Below are positions 29,325 to 39,570 of a DNA stretch of 64,000 bases, one piece after another. Position 1 is the first letter of the stretch; each line of letters opens with the position of its first letter. Source of the DNA: Pseudomonas taiwanensis (GTDB lineage Bacteria; Pseudomonadota; Gammaproteobacteria; Pseudomonadales; Pseudomonadaceae). The stretch lies in the NCBI RefSeq assembly GCF_013393345.1, contig NZ_QJRF01000042.1:1-64000 (forward strand), in the 5' to 3' direction. Position numbers and translations under genes: made by a program. The notes below the pieces were generated by a model. That model saw only the letters and a list, made by a program, of their open reading frames with translations. It had not been told where the DNA came from and searched no databases.

Positions 29325-29917
29325 CAGAGCACGCCCTTGGTGGAGGGCATCTGGCCGGCCATGCGCGGATCACGCTCGACGGCCATGCGCAGGGCGCGGC
29401 CGAAGGCCTTGAACACGGTTTCGATCTGGTGGTGGGTGTTGTGGCCACGCAGGTTGTCGATGTGCAGGCTCACCAGGGCGTGGTTGACGAAGCCCTGGAA
29501 GAACTCCTGGAACAGGTCGACGTCGAAGCCACCGACCACGGCGCGGGTGAAGGGCACGTGCATCTGCAGTCCGGGACGACCGGAGAAATCGATGACCACT
29601 CGGGACAGGGCTTCATCCAGGGGCACATAGGAGTGGCCGTAGCGGACGATGCCCTTCTTGTCACCGATGGCCTGGGTGAAGGCCTGGCCGAGAGTGATGC
29701 CGACGTCTTCCACGGTGTGGTGATCGTCGATATGCAGATCGCCCTTGCACTCGATATCCAGGTCGATCAGGCCATGACGGGCGATCTGGTCGAGCATGTG
29801 CTCAAGGAATGGGACGCCGATATCAAAGCGCGCCTTGCCAGTGCCATCCAGGTTGATCGAAACCTTGATCTGGGTTTCCAGGGTATTGCGTTCGACGGAT
29901 GCCGTACGTTCGGCCAT
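29324..29917 (-). CDS. hisB: Imidazoleglycerol-phosphate dehydratase HisB (monofunctional)
   Basis: 197 residues from ATG 29917 ([16 protein letters not shown]); the upstream ATG at 29956 would add a hydrophobic extension unlike the family. The Mn-binding motifs [16 protein letters not shown] and [12 protein letters not shown], and the later [15 protein letters not shown], are present. It lacks the histidinol phosphatase domain found in enterobacterial HisB. First gene of the his cluster, translationally coupled to hisH. Confidence 0.97.
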   Translation of the reverse strand: MAERTASVERNTLETQIKVSINLDGTGKARFDIGVPFLEHMLDQIARHGLIDLDIECKGDLHIDDHHTVEDVGITLGQAFTQAIGDKKGIVRYGHSYVPLDEALSRVVIDFSGRPGLQMHVPFTRAVVGGFDVDLFQEFFQGFVNHALVSLHIDNLRGHNTHHQIETVFKAFGRALRMAVERDPRMAGQMPSTKGVL

Positions 29918-30047
29918 CACCAGCTCCACAAAAAGGCTCACGAAAAAGAGCGCCATTATAGGCCGCAGGCTCTTGGTGCCGCTACCGACGGCGGTCGGCG
30001 GCGTTTACACTGCCGGCCCGCCCCCGCAATGCCCTTCAGGAGCCCCC

Positions 30048-30446
30048 ATGCCCGTGATCGTCGAGACCCTGAACAGCCCGTCCGAGCAGGACCTTGGCGA
30101 CCTGGTGAAGATCTACGCCGATGCCCCGGACTGGCTGCTGGCACCCTATGCCAGCGCGGCGGAACTGGTGACGTGCGGCTTGGCCGACGGCCAGTTGGTC
30201 GCAGGGCGCTTCAATGACCGCCTGCTGGGCGCGGCCCTGCTGCTGCGCGGCGAGCCTCACTGGCGACTGTCCCATCTGTGCGTGCGCAAGGTGACCCGCC
30301 ACCGCGGCGTCGCTCGTCGACTGGTTGAAGAGACCGCGCGCCTGGCACGGGAATCGGGTAGATCGCTGCATCTGGCCGCCCCGCAGGGCCACCTGGAATC
30401 CCAGGCCCTGGCCGCGCATCTGCATCTGCCGCTGGAAAGCCTCTGA
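30048..30446 (+). CDS. GNAT-like acetyl-CoA-binding protein (PanZ/PanM type)
   Basis: 132 residues from ATG 30048, with TTCAGGAG as ribosome site. A short GNAT fold is seen: WRLSHLCVRKVTRHRGVARRLVEETARLA is the beta4/P-loop region binding acetyl-CoA. Length and pattern (IYADAPDWLLAPYASAAELV) resemble the PanZ/PanM acetyl-CoA sensor that activates PanD maturation and restrains pantothenate synthesis. That identification is from memory of the family; another small acetyltransferase is possible. It is divergent from hisB. Confidence 0.7.
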   Translation: MPVIVETLNSPSEQDLGDLVKIYADAPDWLLAPYASAAELVTCGLADGQLVAGRFNDRLLGAALLLRGEPHWRLSHLCVRKVTRHRGVARRLVEETARLARESGRSLHLAAPQGHLESQALAAHLHLPLESL

Positions 30447-30602
30447 GGCGACGTCCAGCCCCTGAGCTGAACCGACGGCCAAAATCACTATCCAAAGTCC
30501 CTGACCAGGGCGCCGAGCCACGTGCCGCCGCGCACCAAGGCTGATGGCCCGGCGCTATACTCGGCACCTTCAATTCACGCGATCCATCACAAGGACTGGC
30601 CA

Positions 30603-32834
30603 ATGAAAGCCTTCGGCAAAATCCTGGGCCTCATCTTCCTCGGGCTGTTGCTGATCATAGTGGCGGGGGGCTTCGCCCTGACCCACCTGTTCGACCCGAA
30701 CGATTACAAGGATGAAATCCAGCAACTGGCCCGCGACAAGGCCAACCTCGAACTGACCCTGAACGGCGACATTGGCTGGAGCCTGTTCCCCTGGCTCGGC
30801 CTCGAATTGCACGAGGCGACCCTGGCCAGCGCCGTTACCCCGGAAAAGCCTTTCGCCAACCTCGACATGATTGGCCTGTCGGTGCGCGTGCTGCCGCTGT
30901 TGCGCCGCGAAGTGCAGATGAGCGACATCCGCGTAGAGGGCCTCAACCTCGATCTGCAACGTGACGAGAAAGGCCGCGGCAACTGGGAAGATATCGGCCG
31001 TCCCGCCAAGGCCCCGGAAACCGCCCAGACCGGCACGCCGACCACTCCAGCACCAGCTGAAGAGGCCAAACAAGCGCCCGCCGCCGACGAACCTGCGCGC
31101 CCGATCAAGCTGGATATCGACAGCCTGACCGTGCACAACGCCCGCATCGATTACACCGATGCCAAGAGCGGCAAGCAATTCAGTGCAGAAGGCATTGAGC
31201 TGACCACCGGCGCCATCCGCGAAGGCGCCAGCATCCCGTTCAAGCTCAGCGCCTTCTTCGGCACCAATCAGCCGGTATTGCGTGCCAAGACCGATCTCAC
31301 CGCCAACCTGCGCTTCGAACGCGCCCTCAAGCGCTATCAGCTGGAAGATCTCAAGCTGAACGGCGAGGCCTCGGGCGAGCCGCTCAAGGGCAAGACGCTT
31401 GCCTTCAACGCCCAGGGCCAGTTGCTGGCCGATCTGGCCGCCAACGTCGCCGAATGGAACGGCCTGAAGCTGTCGGGTAACCAGTTGCGCGCCCTCGGCG
31501 AGCTGAAAGTGCATGACCTGGACAAGGACCCGCGCCTGGAAGGCGGCCTGTCCATCGCCCCGCTCAACCTGCGCGAGTTCCTCACCGGCATTGGGGTCGA
31601 GCTGCCGCCGATGAGCGATGCCGCGACTCTGCAGAAATTCGAACTGGTCACCAAGCTCAACGGCAGCGCCAACAGCCTGGCTCTCGAGGGCCTGAACCTG
31701 AAGCTGGACGACAGCACCTTCAACGGCCGACTGGCCGTGGCCGACCTCGCCAAAAAAGCGGTACGCGTTCAGCTCAAGGGCGACAAGCTGGACCTCGACC
31801 GCTATCTGCCGCCCAAGTCGAAGGCCAAAGAGGCCGTCCAGACCGCGCGCCAGGCCGAGGTCAAGCCCGCCGTAGCCGCCGCCACCCAGGGCGCCACGCC
31901 GCTGCCCAACGCCCCCACCCAGGCGGCCTGGAGCGAAACCCCGATCCTGCCTGTGGACCAACTGCGCAAGGTCGATCTGGAGGCCACCCTCAATTTCGGC
32001 CAGTTCACCGTCGACAAACTGCCCCTGGATGACGTCAGCCTCAAGGCCAATGGCAAGGCCGGCCTGATAACACTGGAAGACCTGCGCGGCGGCTTGTTCG
32101 GCGGCAGCTTCGTGGCCAATGCGCAGATCGACGCGCGTCCGGCCGTACCGCTGCTCAAGGCGCAGAAACGCATCAACAACGTGCCGGTGGAGAAGCTCCT
32201 GAAGGCGCAGGAGCAGAAACCGCCGGTGCGCGGGCTGCTCGACCTGAACGCCAACATCACCAGTAGCGGCAACAGCCAGAAGGCCTGGGTGGATGGCCTC
32301 AACGGCACCGCCAGCTTTGCGCTCAATGACGGCGCCCTGCTCGACGCCAACCTTGAGCAACAGATCTGCCAGGGCATCGCGACACTCAACCGCAAAGGCC
32401 TGGAAAGCACCCGTGGCGGCAACGAAACGCCCTTCCGCGAACTCAAGGGTTCCCTCGCCTTCAACAACGGCGTCGCCACCAACCCCGACATGGTCGCCAG
32501 CATCCCCGGCCTCAGCGTCAAGGGCGACGGCGCCATCGACCTGCGCGTGCTCGGCCTGGACTACCGTGTCGGCGTGATCATCGAAGGCGACAAGAGCGAG
32601 ATGCCGGACCCGGCCTGCCAGGTCAACGAGCGCTATGTCGGTATCGAGTGGCCGCTGCGCTGCCGTGGCCCGCTGGAACTGGGCGCCAAGGCGTGCCGCC
32701 TGGACAAGGACGGCATGGGCAAGGTCGCCGCCAAGCTGGCCGGCGACAAGCTCAACGAAAAACTGGAAGAGAAGCTCGGCGACAAGGTCAGCCCTGAACT
32801 CAAGGACGCACTGAAGGGGCTGTTCAAGCAATGA
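30603..32834 (+). CDS. AsmA family protein
   Basis: 743 residues from ATG 30603 ([20 protein letters not shown]), giving one N-terminal membrane span and a large periplasmic region. The AsmA signature follows directly: [39 protein letters not shown]. The middle contains an A/P-rich linker (residues about 140-165) and repeated beta-strand segments of the kind that form lipid-carrying grooves, and the end holds the AsmA-like C-terminal domain. AsmA proteins are implicated in phospholipid transport to the outer membrane. It is coupled to mutY by ATGA. Confidence 0.88.
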   Translation: MKAFGKILGLIFLGLLLIIVAGGFALTHLFDPNDYKDEIQQLARDKANLELTLNGDIGWSLFPWLGLELHEATLASAVTPEKPFANLDMIGLSVRVLPLLRREVQMSDIRVEGLNLDLQRDEKGRGNWEDIGRPAKAPETAQTGTPTTPAPAEEAKQAPAADEPARPIKLDIDSLTVHNARIDYTDAKSGKQFSAEGIELTTGAIREGASIPFKLSAFFGTNQPVLRAKTDLTANLRFERALKRYQLEDLKLNGEASGEPLKGKTLAFNAQGQLLADLAANVAEWNGLKLSGNQLRALGELKVHDLDKDPRLEGGLSIAPLNLREFLTGIGVELPPMSDAATLQKFELVTKLNGSANSLALEGLNLKLDDSTFNGRLAVADLAKKAVRVQLKGDKLDLDRYLPPKSKAKEAVQTARQAEVKPAVAAATQGATPLPNAPTQAAWSETPILPVDQLRKVDLEATLNFGQFTVDKLPLDDVSLKANGKAGLITLEDLRGGLFGGSFVANAQIDARPAVPLLKAQKRINNVPVEKLLKAQEQKPPVRGLLDLNANITSSGNSQKAWVDGLNGTASFALNDGALLDANLEQQICQGIATLNRKGLESTRGGNETPFRELKGSLAFNNGVATNPDMVASIPGLSVKGDGAIDLRVLGLDYRVGVIIEGDKSEMPDPACQVNERYVGIEWPLRCRGPLELGAKACRLDKDGMGKVAAKLAGDKLNEKLEEKLGDKVSPELKDALKGLFKQ

Positions 32835-33898
32835 GCCCCGAGCAGTTTTCCGGCGCCGTACTCGATTGGTACGACAGCCACGGTCGCAAGGATCTGCCCT
32901 GGCAGCAGGGCATCACCCCCTATCGCGTCTGGGTATCCGAAATCATGTTGCAGCAAACCCAGGTCAGCACGGTCCTGGGATATTTCGACCGCTTCATGGA
33001 GGCTCTGCCCAGCGTGCAGGACCTGGCCGCCGCACCTGAAGACGAAGTGCTGCACCTCTGGACCGGCCTCGGCTACTACACCCGCGCCCGCAACCTGCAG
33101 AAGACCGCGAAGCAGGTGGTGGCCGAACACGGCGGTGAATTCCCGCGAGATGTAGACCAGCTTGCGGAGTTACCGGGCATCGGTCGCTCCACTGCCGGCG
33201 CCATCGCCAGCCTGTCCATGGGATTACGCGCGCCGATTCTCGACGGTAACGTCAAGCGCGTCCTGGCCCGTTACGTCGCCCAGGACGGCTACCCGGGCGA
33301 GCCGAAAGTGGCGAAACAGCTCTGGGAAGTGGCCGAGCGCTTCACCCCGCACGAGCGGGTCAACAACTACACCCAGGCGATGATGGATCTGGGCGCCACC
33401 CTCTGCACCCGCAGCAAGCCCAGTTGCCTGCTGTGCCCGCTGCAGAGCGGTTGCCGTGCTCACCATCTGGGCCGAGAGACCGACTACCCCGTGTCGAAAC
33501 CGCGCAAGGCCCTGCCGCAGAAGCGCACGCTGATGCCCCTGCTGGCCAGCCGCGATGGCTCCATCCTGCTTTACCGCCGACCCTCGAGCGGGCTCTGGGG
33601 CGGGCTCTGGAGCCTGCCGGAAATGGACGATCTCGACGCTCTCGCTCCACTGGCCAGCCAGCACGCCCTGCGCCTTGGCGAGCGCCGCGAACTGCCCGGC
33701 CTGACGCACACATTCAGCCACTTCCAACTGGCCATCGAACCCTGGCTGGTGGCCGTGGAAGGCAGCGCCCCCGCCGTGGCCGAGGGCGACTGGCTCTGGT
33801 ATAACCTCGCCACCCCGCCGCGCCTGGGCTTGGCCGCCCCGGTGAAGAAGCTGCTCAAGCGCGCGGCCGATGTATTGAACGCAGGAGAACCGCGATGA
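32831..33898 (+). CDS. mutY: Adenine DNA glycosylase MutY
   Basis: 355 residues. Motifs include [24 protein letters not shown] (with the catalytic Glu), the helix-hairpin-helix [15 protein letters not shown], the catalytic Asp region [11 protein letters not shown], and the [4Fe-4S] cysteines in [19 protein letters not shown]-terminal NUDIX-like domain ([19 protein letters not shown]) recognises 8-oxoG. It removes A mispaired with 8-oxoG. It overlaps the asmA end and the yggX start by 4 bp each. Confidence 0.97.
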   Translation: MSPEQFSGAVLDWYDSHGRKDLPWQQGITPYRVWVSEIMLQQTQVSTVLGYFDRFMEALPSVQDLAAAPEDEVLHLWTGLGYYTRARNLQKTAKQVVAEHGGEFPRDVDQLAELPGIGRSTAGAIASLSMGLRAPILDGNVKRVLARYVAQDGYPGEPKVAKQLWEVAERFTPHERVNNYTQAMMDLGATLCTRSKPSCLLCPLQSGCRAHHLGRETDYPVSKPRKALPQKRTLMPLLASRDGSILLYRRPSSGLWGGLWSLPEMDDLDALAPLASQHALRLGERRELPGLTHTFSHFQLAIEPWLVAVEGSAPAVAEGDWLWYNLATPPRLGLAAPVKKLLKRAADVLNAGEPR

Positions 33899-34167
33899 CC
33901 CGCACCATCATGTGCCGCAAGTACAAAGAGGAACTGCCGGGCCTGGAGCGTCCGCCGTATCCGGGCGCCAAGGGCGAGGACATCTTCAACAACGTCTCGA
34001 AGAAGGCCTGGGATGAGTGGCAAGCCCACCAGACCATGCTGATCAACGAGCGTCGCCTGAACATGATGAACGCCGAGGATCGCAAATTCCTCCAGGCGGA
34101 AATGGACAAGTTCCTTTCCGGTGAGGATTACGCCCAGGCAGAGGGCTACGTCCCCCCGAGCGCGTAA
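33895..34167 (+). CDS. yggX: Oxidative damage protection/iron trafficking protein YggX
   Basis: 90 residues, [20 protein letters not shown] with the conserved Cys7, then [26 protein letters not shown]. It is thought to protect Fe-S clusters and help MutY function, and is widely encoded directly after mutY, with which it here overlaps by 4 bp. Confidence 0.95.
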   Translation: MTRTIMCRKYKEELPGLERPPYPGAKGEDIFNNVSKKAWDEWQAHQTMLINERRLNMMNAEDRKFLQAEMDKFLSGEDYAQAEGYVPPSA

Positions 34168-34203
34168 GCGCCCGGAATAACTAAAAAAATTTTCAAAAGG
34201 GTG

Positions 34204-34232
34204 TTGACGAGGGGCCGGCAAATCCGTTTAAT
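34204..34232 (+). promoter_or_regulatory. Sigma-70 promoter of tRNA-Phe
   Basis: TTGACG (34204-34209), a 17-bp spacer, and TTTAAT (34227-34232), placed 11 bp upstream of the mature tRNA 5' end. A GC-rich discriminator (GCGCCCC) follows, as expected for stringently controlled stable RNA. Confidence 0.8.
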
Positions 34233-34243
34233 AGCGCCCCGTT

Positions 34244-34319
34244 GCCCAGGTAGCTCAGTTGGTAGAGCAGGGGATTGAAAATCCCCGTGTCGGCGGTTCG
34301 ATTCCGTCCCTGGGCACCA
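34244..34319 (+). tRNA. tRNA-Phe(GAA)
   Basis: 76 nt including encoded CCA. The acceptor arms GCCCAGG/CCTGGGC pair, the D arm is GCTCAGTTGGTAGAGC, the anticodon stem GGGGA/TCCCC holds loop TTGAAAA with anticodon GAA, and the T arm is CGGCGGTTCGATTCCGTC. Confidence 0.97.
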
Positions 34320-34331
34320 CTAATACCAAAC

Positions 34332-34362
34332 AAAAAACCCCAGCCATGTGCTGGGGTTTTTT
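34332..34362 (+). terminator. Intrinsic terminator of tRNA-Phe
   Basis: AAAAAACCCCAGC and GCTGGGGTTTTTT are perfect arms around CATGT, 12 bp after the tRNA. Confidence 0.93.
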
Positions 34363-34477
34363 GTTTTCAGCATCCCTCACAGCCGCCGGGCACGATGCGA
34401 ACGGCGCTGCTAACCTCATCTCGAAGCGCCTCGAGGCAACCCCGAAGGGACTCGACCCGAGGGCGCCAGGGGGCTGC

Positions 34478-35029
34478 ATGAAGGGAATCGTCTTCAACCT
34501 GCTCGAAGAAGTGGTCACTCGGCACCAGGGCGAAGATGCCTGGGACGCCCTTTTGGATGGCACCGGCCTGGACGGTGTCTACACAGCCCTCGGCAGCTAC
34601 CCCGACGATCACATCTACCGCCTGGTGGCAGCCGCCGCCGAAGCGCTCGACATGTCCTCATTCGAAGTCCTGCGCTGGTTCGGCCGCGAAGCGATGCCGT
34701 CGCTGGCCAGCCGCTACCCCGCCTACTTCGATCCCCACGACTCGACGCACCCCTTCATCCTCAGCGTCAACCAGATCATCCATCCCGAAGTCCGCATGAT
34801 CTATCCAGGCGCGGACGTTCCCACCTTCGGCTTCCGTGATGAAACCGACGGCACGCTGATGATGACTTATCGCTCCCCCCGCCGACTCTGTGCCCTGGCT
34901 CATGGCTTCATCGAGGGCGCAGCGGTGCATTTCGGCGAGTCACTGGCCGTCGACCACCTCGCCTGCATGCATCGCGGTGATAGCGAATGCCGCTGCCGAA
35001 TCACCTTCCACGGCAAGACCCGGGGCTGA
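34478..35029 (+). CDS. H-NOX heme nitric oxide sensor
   Basis: 183 residues from ATG 34478 (MKGIVFNLLEEVVTRHQGED). The proximal heme ligand His102 (NQIIHPEV), Pro115 (GADVPTF) and the heme-propionate motif YxSxR (Tyr131, Ser133, Arg135 in MMTYRSPRR) fall at canonical positions. Position 140, where oxygen-binding family members have a distal Tyr, is Leu, so the protein should favour NO over O2. Two late cysteines (CMHRGDSECRC) may add zinc or redox sensing. It is followed 6 bp later by a GAF-GGDEF-EAL protein, the usual c-di-GMP output of bacterial H-NOX. Confidence 0.92.
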   Translation: MKGIVFNLLEEVVTRHQGEDAWDALLDGTGLDGVYTALGSYPDDHIYRLVAAAAEALDMSSFEVLRWFGREAMPSLASRYPAYFDPHDSTHPFILSVNQIIHPEVRMIYPGADVPTFGFRDETDGTLMMTYRSPRRLCALAHGFIEGAAVHFGESLAVDHLACMHRGDSECRCRITFHGKTRG

Positions 35030-35035
35030 GCGGAC

Positions 35036-37036
35036 ATGGACGGCGTATCGCGCGATCCGGAAGCCGACAAACTCCGCCGGCGCCTGCAGCGTGAACACCA
35101 GGCGCGTCTGGAAGCGGAACAGATCGCCGAGCACGGACTACGCGAACTCTATGAAAAACAGCTGCAATTGCAGCTGCTCGAATCCATCGCCGACGCTGCC
35201 AATGGTGCGGCTACGGTCGCTGACGGACTGAGCTTCACGGTATCCAGCGTCTGTCAGTACACCGGCTGGCAGATTGGCCACGCCTACCTGACCGGCCACG
35301 TCGAGGGCGAAGCGCGCCTGCGTTCGGCCGCCATCTGGCACTACGCCGACGAGCAGCGCTTCCACCACTTCCGCCAGGTAACCGAAGCCATGGAGTTTCC
35401 GCCGGGTTTCGGCCTGCCCGGTCGCGTGCTCTCCAGCGGTACCCCGGCATGGATCGCCGATATCAGCCAGACCCCGGAATTCTGCCGCGTGGACGCCGCG
35501 GGCGAGGCTGGCCTGAAGGCCGCGGCGGCCTTCCCGGTGCTGGCTGGTAGCGAAGTGGTCGGCGTTCTCGAGTTCTTCGCTAACTGCGTGCTGGAGCCCG
35601 ATGAAACCTTGCTGCACCTGATGGCGCAGATCGGTGTGCAGATGGGACGGGTGGTGGAACGCAAACGCGCCGAAGAACAACTGATCGATGCATTCCACGA
35701 CCCCCTGACCGGGCTGCCCAACCGTGCCCTTTTCTCCGATCGACTGTCCCGCGCGGTCGCCCGATGCAACCGGCACCGGGAAGCGGCGTTCGCGGTCCTG
35801 TTCATTGACCTCGACCGCTTCAAACTGGTCAACGACAGCCTCGGACATTTGGCCGGTGACCTGCTGATCATCCAGGTCGCCACGCGCCTGGGTGGCTGCC
35901 TGCGACAGACCGACACCCTCGCACGCATGGGTGGCGATGAGTTCACCATCCTGCTGGATTGCATCGGTAACCCCGAAGCTCCGGTCCGGGTGGCCGAGCG
36001 CCTGCTTGAAGCCCTGGAGCCGCCCTTCCTGATCAATGGCGAGCAGCTCTACATCAGCGCCAGCATCGGTATCGCCCCCAGTGACCTGGGCTACGAATCG
36101 GCCGAAGAAATCCTGCGCCACGCAGACCTCGCCATGTACCGCGCCAAGACACTGGGCAAGCACCGCTTCGAGTTGTTCGATCACAGCCTGCATGATCTGG
36201 CTGTGGGACGGCTGACCCTGGAAACCCGTCTGCGCAACGCGCTGCAGAACGGTGAATTCGTGCTCCATTATCAGCCCATCGTGCACATCACCAGCGGCGA
36301 ACTGGTCGGTGTCGAGGCCCTGGTGCGCTGGCAGGTTCCGGGAGGCGAACTGGTCTATCCGGGCGACTTCATCCAGGTCGCCGAAGACACCGGGCTGATT
36401 CTGCCTCTCGGCCTCTGGGTGCTGCGCGAAGCCTGTCGAAGCGTCGCTCGCTGGCATCGCGAGCTACCCGGTCAATTGCCGCTGACGGTCAGCATCAACC
36501 TCTCCGCCCGGCAGTTCGCCCAGCACGACCTGGTACTGCAGGTGGGCGCCATCATCGACGAAGCCGGCATTCCCGCGGGATGCGTGCATCTGGAAATCAC
36601 CGAGAGCGTTTCGATGGCCGACTCCGAGCGGACCATCATCGTGCTCCAGCAGCTTCACGATCTCGGTGTGCGCATCAGCATCGACGACTTCGGCACCGGC
36701 TATTCCTCCCTCAGCTACCTGCACCGCTTCCGTCTGGATGTCCTGAAGATCGATCGCTCTTTCATGATCCAGCTCGACCAGTGCCCGGAAGGCCTGCAGA
36801 TCGTGCAAACCATCCTCAGCCTGGCCCGCAACCTGGGACTGGAAGTGGTCGCCGAAGGCGTCGAGACCCAACGACACCTGATGATTCTCAAATCCCTGGG
36901 CTGCGATTTTGGCCAGGGTTACCACTTCGCCCGACCGCTGCCCGAGTCGGCGCTGACCGCACTGCTGCGGGAACGACCGCAGTCCCTTGGCCAGACAGGG
37001 ACCGATCCTGAAGCTTTCGCCACACGGCTCACATAA
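35036..37036 (+). CDS. GAF-GGDEF-EAL c-di-GMP turnover enzyme, H-NOX partner
   Basis: 666 residues, no membrane span. After a coiled-coil N-terminus (about 10-45) comes a GAF domain (about 45-210), then GGDEF (about 220-385) with intact RMGGDEF and an inhibitory I-site RxxD (RQTD) five residues before it, then EAL (about 400-650) with VGVEALVRW, EITESVS, DDFGTGYSSL and KIDRSF. Both catalytic domains look competent, so it may be bifunctional. It starts 6 bp after the H-NOX gene, which should regulate it through NO-dependent protein contact. Expected output is altered biofilm or motility in response to NO. Confidence 0.92.
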   Translation: MDGVSRDPEADKLRRRLQREHQARLEAEQIAEHGLRELYEKQLQLQLLESIADAANGAATVADGLSFTVSSVCQYTGWQIGHAYLTGHVEGEARLRSAAIWHYADEQRFHHFRQVTEAMEFPPGFGLPGRVLSSGTPAWIADISQTPEFCRVDAAGEAGLKAAAAFPVLAGSEVVGVLEFFANCVLEPDETLLHLMAQIGVQMGRVVERKRAEEQLIDAFHDPLTGLPNRALFSDRLSRAVARCNRHREAAFAVLFIDLDRFKLVNDSLGHLAGDLLIIQVATRLGGCLRQTDTLARMGGDEFTILLDCIGNPEAPVRVAERLLEALEPPFLINGEQLYISASIGIAPSDLGYESAEEILRHADLAMYRAKTLGKHRFELFDHSLHDLAVGRLTLETRLRNALQNGEFVLHYQPIVHITSGELVGVEALVRWQVPGGELVYPGDFIQVAEDTGLILPLGLWVLREACRSVARWHRELPGQLPLTVSINLSARQFAQHDLVLQVGAIIDEAGIPAGCVHLEITESVSMADSERTIIVLQQLHDLGVRISIDDFGTGYSSLSYLHRFRLDVLKIDRSFMIQLDQCPEGLQIVQTILSLARNLGLEVVAEGVETQRHLMILKSLGCDFGQGYHFARPLPESALTALLRERPQSLGQTGTDPEAFATRLT

Positions 37037-37279
37037 GCGATTGATCCAAAAGGGAAAAGGCAGAGAGCTCGGGTAAAGGTGCGAATTCCGGGCGCTTCAG
37101 CCGGCGACAGGGGCTTTTTTGCTACCGCGACAACCAACTGCAGCGATGCGACAAACTCGCCCGCAGAGCCATCCAGGGGGCCTTGGGCGGCTTTCGCGTG
37201 GCAAAGCGCTATGCTAGCTTGCCCTCGCCAGGAAGGCCGCCCCACCGCCAGAGTGCCCACGAAAACAAGAGGACCCCCC

Positions 37280-38053
37280 ATGGCCCAAGCCACGCCAGCG
37301 CTTGAAATCCGCAACCTGCATAAACGCTACGGCGATCTCGAAGTGCTCAAGGGTATATCCCTCACCGCCAACGACGGTGACGTGATCTCCATCCTCGGCT
37401 CCTCCGGCTCCGGCAAATCCACCTTCCTGCGCTGCATCAACCTCCTGGAAAACCCGCACGAGGGCCAGATCCTGGTCGCCGGCGAAGAGCTCAAGCTCAA
37501 GCAGAGCCGCACCGGCGAACTGGTCGCCGCCGACAACAAGCAGATCAATCGCATGCGCAGCGAGATCGGCTTCGTCTTCCAGAACTTCAATCTCTGGCCG
37601 CACATGACGGTGCTCGACAACATCATCGAGGCGCCGCGCCGCGTGCTTGGCCAGAGCAGGGCCGAAGCCACCGAGATCGCCGAAGCCCTGTTGGCCAAGG
37701 TCGGTATCGCCGACAAGCGCCACGTCTATCCGACCCAGCTTTCCGGCGGCCAGCAGCAGCGCGCGGCCATCGCCCGCACCCTGGCCATGCAGCCGAAGGT
37801 CATCCTGTTCGATGAACCCACCTCGGCGCTGGACCCGGAAATGGTACAAGAAGTGCTTAACGTGATCCGCGCGCTGGCCGAGGAAGGCCGGACCATGCTG
37901 CTGGTCACCCATGAAATGAACTTCGCCCGGAACGTCTCCAGCGAAGTGGTTTTCCTTCACCAGGGACTGGTAGAAGAACAGGGCCCGCCAGAGAAGGTAT
38001 TTGACAACCCGCAATCGGCGCGCTGTAAACAATTCATGTCCAGCAATCGCTAA
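37280..38053 (+). CDS. ABC transporter ATP-binding protein, polar amino acid (HisP/AotP type)
   Basis: 257 residues from ATG 37280, preceded by AAGAGGAC. Walker A GSSGSGKST, Q-loop FVFQNFNLWPHMTVLDN, signature LSGGQQQRAAIAR, Walker B VILFDEPTSALD and H-loop LLVTHEM are all present. The NLLENPHEGQILVAGEELKL insertion region is typical of the lysine/arginine/ornithine/histidine transporters. First gene of a four-gene operon with a binding protein and two permeases. Confidence 0.94.
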   Translation: MAQATPALEIRNLHKRYGDLEVLKGISLTANDGDVISILGSSGSGKSTFLRCINLLENPHEGQILVAGEELKLKQSRTGELVAADNKQINRMRSEIGFVFQNFNLWPHMTVLDNIIEAPRRVLGQSRAEATEIAEALLAKVGIADKRHVYPTQLSGGQQQRAAIARTLAMQPKVILFDEPTSALDPEMVQEVLNVIRALAEEGRTMLLVTHEMNFARNVSSEVVFLHQGLVEEQGPPEKVFDNPQSARCKQFMSSNR

Positions 38054-38073
38054 AACACGGAGCAAAGAGCGCA

Positions 38074-38826
38074 ATGAAGAACTACAAGAAGATTCTGCTG
38101 GCTGCGGCCGCCACCCTCGCTTTCGGCACCACCGCCGTCGCCGCCGACAAGCTGAAGATCGGCACCGAGGGCGCCTACCCTCCCTTCAACCTGATCGATG
38201 CCAGCGGCCAGGCCGGCGGCTTTGACGTCGAGATCGCCCAGGCCCTCTGCGCCAAGATGAAGGCCGAGTGCGAAGTGGTCACCTCCGACTGGGACGGCAT
38301 CATCCCCGCCCTGAACGCCAAGAAGTTCGACTTCCTCGCCGCCTCCATGTCCATCACTGAAGAGCGCAAGCAGGCCGTCGACTTCACCGACCCCTACTAC
38401 ACCAACAAGCTGCAGTTCATTGCCCCGAAAGGCACTGACTTCAAGACAGACAAGGCAAGCCTGAAAGGCAAGGTGATCGGCGCCCAGCGCGCGACCATCG
38501 CCGGTACCTGGCTGGAAGACAACATGAAGGACGTTGTCGACATCAAGCTGTACGACACTCAGGAAAACGCCTACCTCGACCTGTCCTCCGGCCGCGTCGA
38601 TGGCGTGCTGGCCGACAAATTCGTGAACTGGGAATGGCTCAAGAGCGACGCAGGCAAGGACTTCGAGTTCAAGGGTGACCCGGTATTCGACAACGACAAG
38701 ATCGCCATTGCCGTGCGCAAGGGCGACCCGCTGCGCGAGAAGCTGAACGCCGCGCTGAAGGAAATCGTTGCCGACGGCACCTACAAGAAGATCAACGACA
38801 AGTACTTCCCCTTCAGCATCTACTGA
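38074..38826 (+). CDS. Periplasmic lysine/arginine/ornithine/histidine-type binding protein
   Basis: 250 residues with signal peptide MKNYKKILLAAAATLAFGTTAVAA, then KLKIGTEGAYPPFNLIDASG, GFDVEIAQALCAKMKAECEVV, WDGIIPALNAKKFDFLAASMSITEERK and FTDPYYTN, the family-3 signature. A Cys pair (ALCAKMKAEC) matches the disulfide of LAO/HisJ proteins. It should deliver basic amino acids to the permeases encoded next. Confidence 0.93.
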   Translation: MKNYKKILLAAAATLAFGTTAVAADKLKIGTEGAYPPFNLIDASGQAGGFDVEIAQALCAKMKAECEVVTSDWDGIIPALNAKKFDFLAASMSITEERKQAVDFTDPYYTNKLQFIAPKGTDFKTDKASLKGKVIGAQRATIAGTWLEDNMKDVVDIKLYDTQENAYLDLSSGRVDGVLADKFVNWEWLKSDAGKDFEFKGDPVFDNDKIAIAVRKGDPLREKLNAALKEIVADGTYKKINDKYFPFSIY

Positions 38827-38874
38827 CCTGCCCGTCCGGTGCCGCCCCTGCGCGGCACCGGCGCCTGAGCCCAC

Positions 38875-39570
38875 ATGACCCTCGATCTCTACGGATTCGG
38901 CCCTGCCCTGGTCGCGGGCACCCTCATGACCATCAAACTGGCGCTTTCCGCGCTGGCGGTTGGTCTGGTGCTCGGCCTGCTCGGTGCATTGGCCAGGACT
39001 TCTTCCATCAAGCCGCTGCAATGGCTCGGTGGCACTTATTCCACCCTCGTGCGCGGGGTCCCGGAGTTGCTCTGGGTCCTGCTGATCTACTTCGGCACGG
39101 TCAACCTGATGCGCGCCCTCGGTGAATGGCTGGGCTATCCCGAGCTGGAGCTGAACGCCTTCGCCGCCGGCACCATCGCCCTCGGGCTGTGCTTCGGTTC
39201 CTACGCCACCGAAGTGTTCCGCGGCGCTATCCTGGCCATTCCCAAGGGGCACAGAGAGGCCGGCATGGCCCTCGGATTGTCCAGCGGACGTATTCTCTGG
39301 CGCGTGATCCTGCCGCAGATGTGGCGCATCGCCCTGCCGGGCCTGGGCAACCTGTTCATGATCCTGATGAAGGACACCGCCCTGGTCTCCGTGATCGGCC
39401 TCGAGGAAATCATGCGCCGTTCACAGATCGCCGTGACCGCCAGCAAACAGCCCTTCACCTTCTACATGGTCGCCGCCTTCATCTACCTGGGCCTGACCAT
39501 CCTCGCGATGATCGGCATGCACTGGCTTGAGAAGCGCGCAAGCCGTGGCTTCAAGCGGAGCGCAGCATGA
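38875..39570 (+). CDS. Amino acid ABC transporter permease (HisQ type)
   Basis: 231 residues with about five membrane spans. The N-terminal TLMTIKLALSALAVGLVLGLLGALAR and the YSTLVRGVPELLWVLLIYFG motif are typical of HisQ-family permeases, and the EAA loop reads KGHREAGMALGLSSGRILWRVILPQMWRIALP. It overlaps the next permease by 4 bp (ATGA). Confidence 0.93.
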   Translation: MTLDLYGFGPALVAGTLMTIKLALSALAVGLVLGLLGALARTSSIKPLQWLGGTYSTLVRGVPELLWVLLIYFGTVNLMRALGEWLGYPELELNAFAAGTIALGLCFGSYATEVFRGAILAIPKGHREAGMALGLSSGRILWRVILPQMWRIALPGLGNLFMILMKDTALVSVIGLEEIMRRSQIAVTASKQPFTFYMVAAFIYLGLTILAMIGMHWLEKRASRGFKRSAA

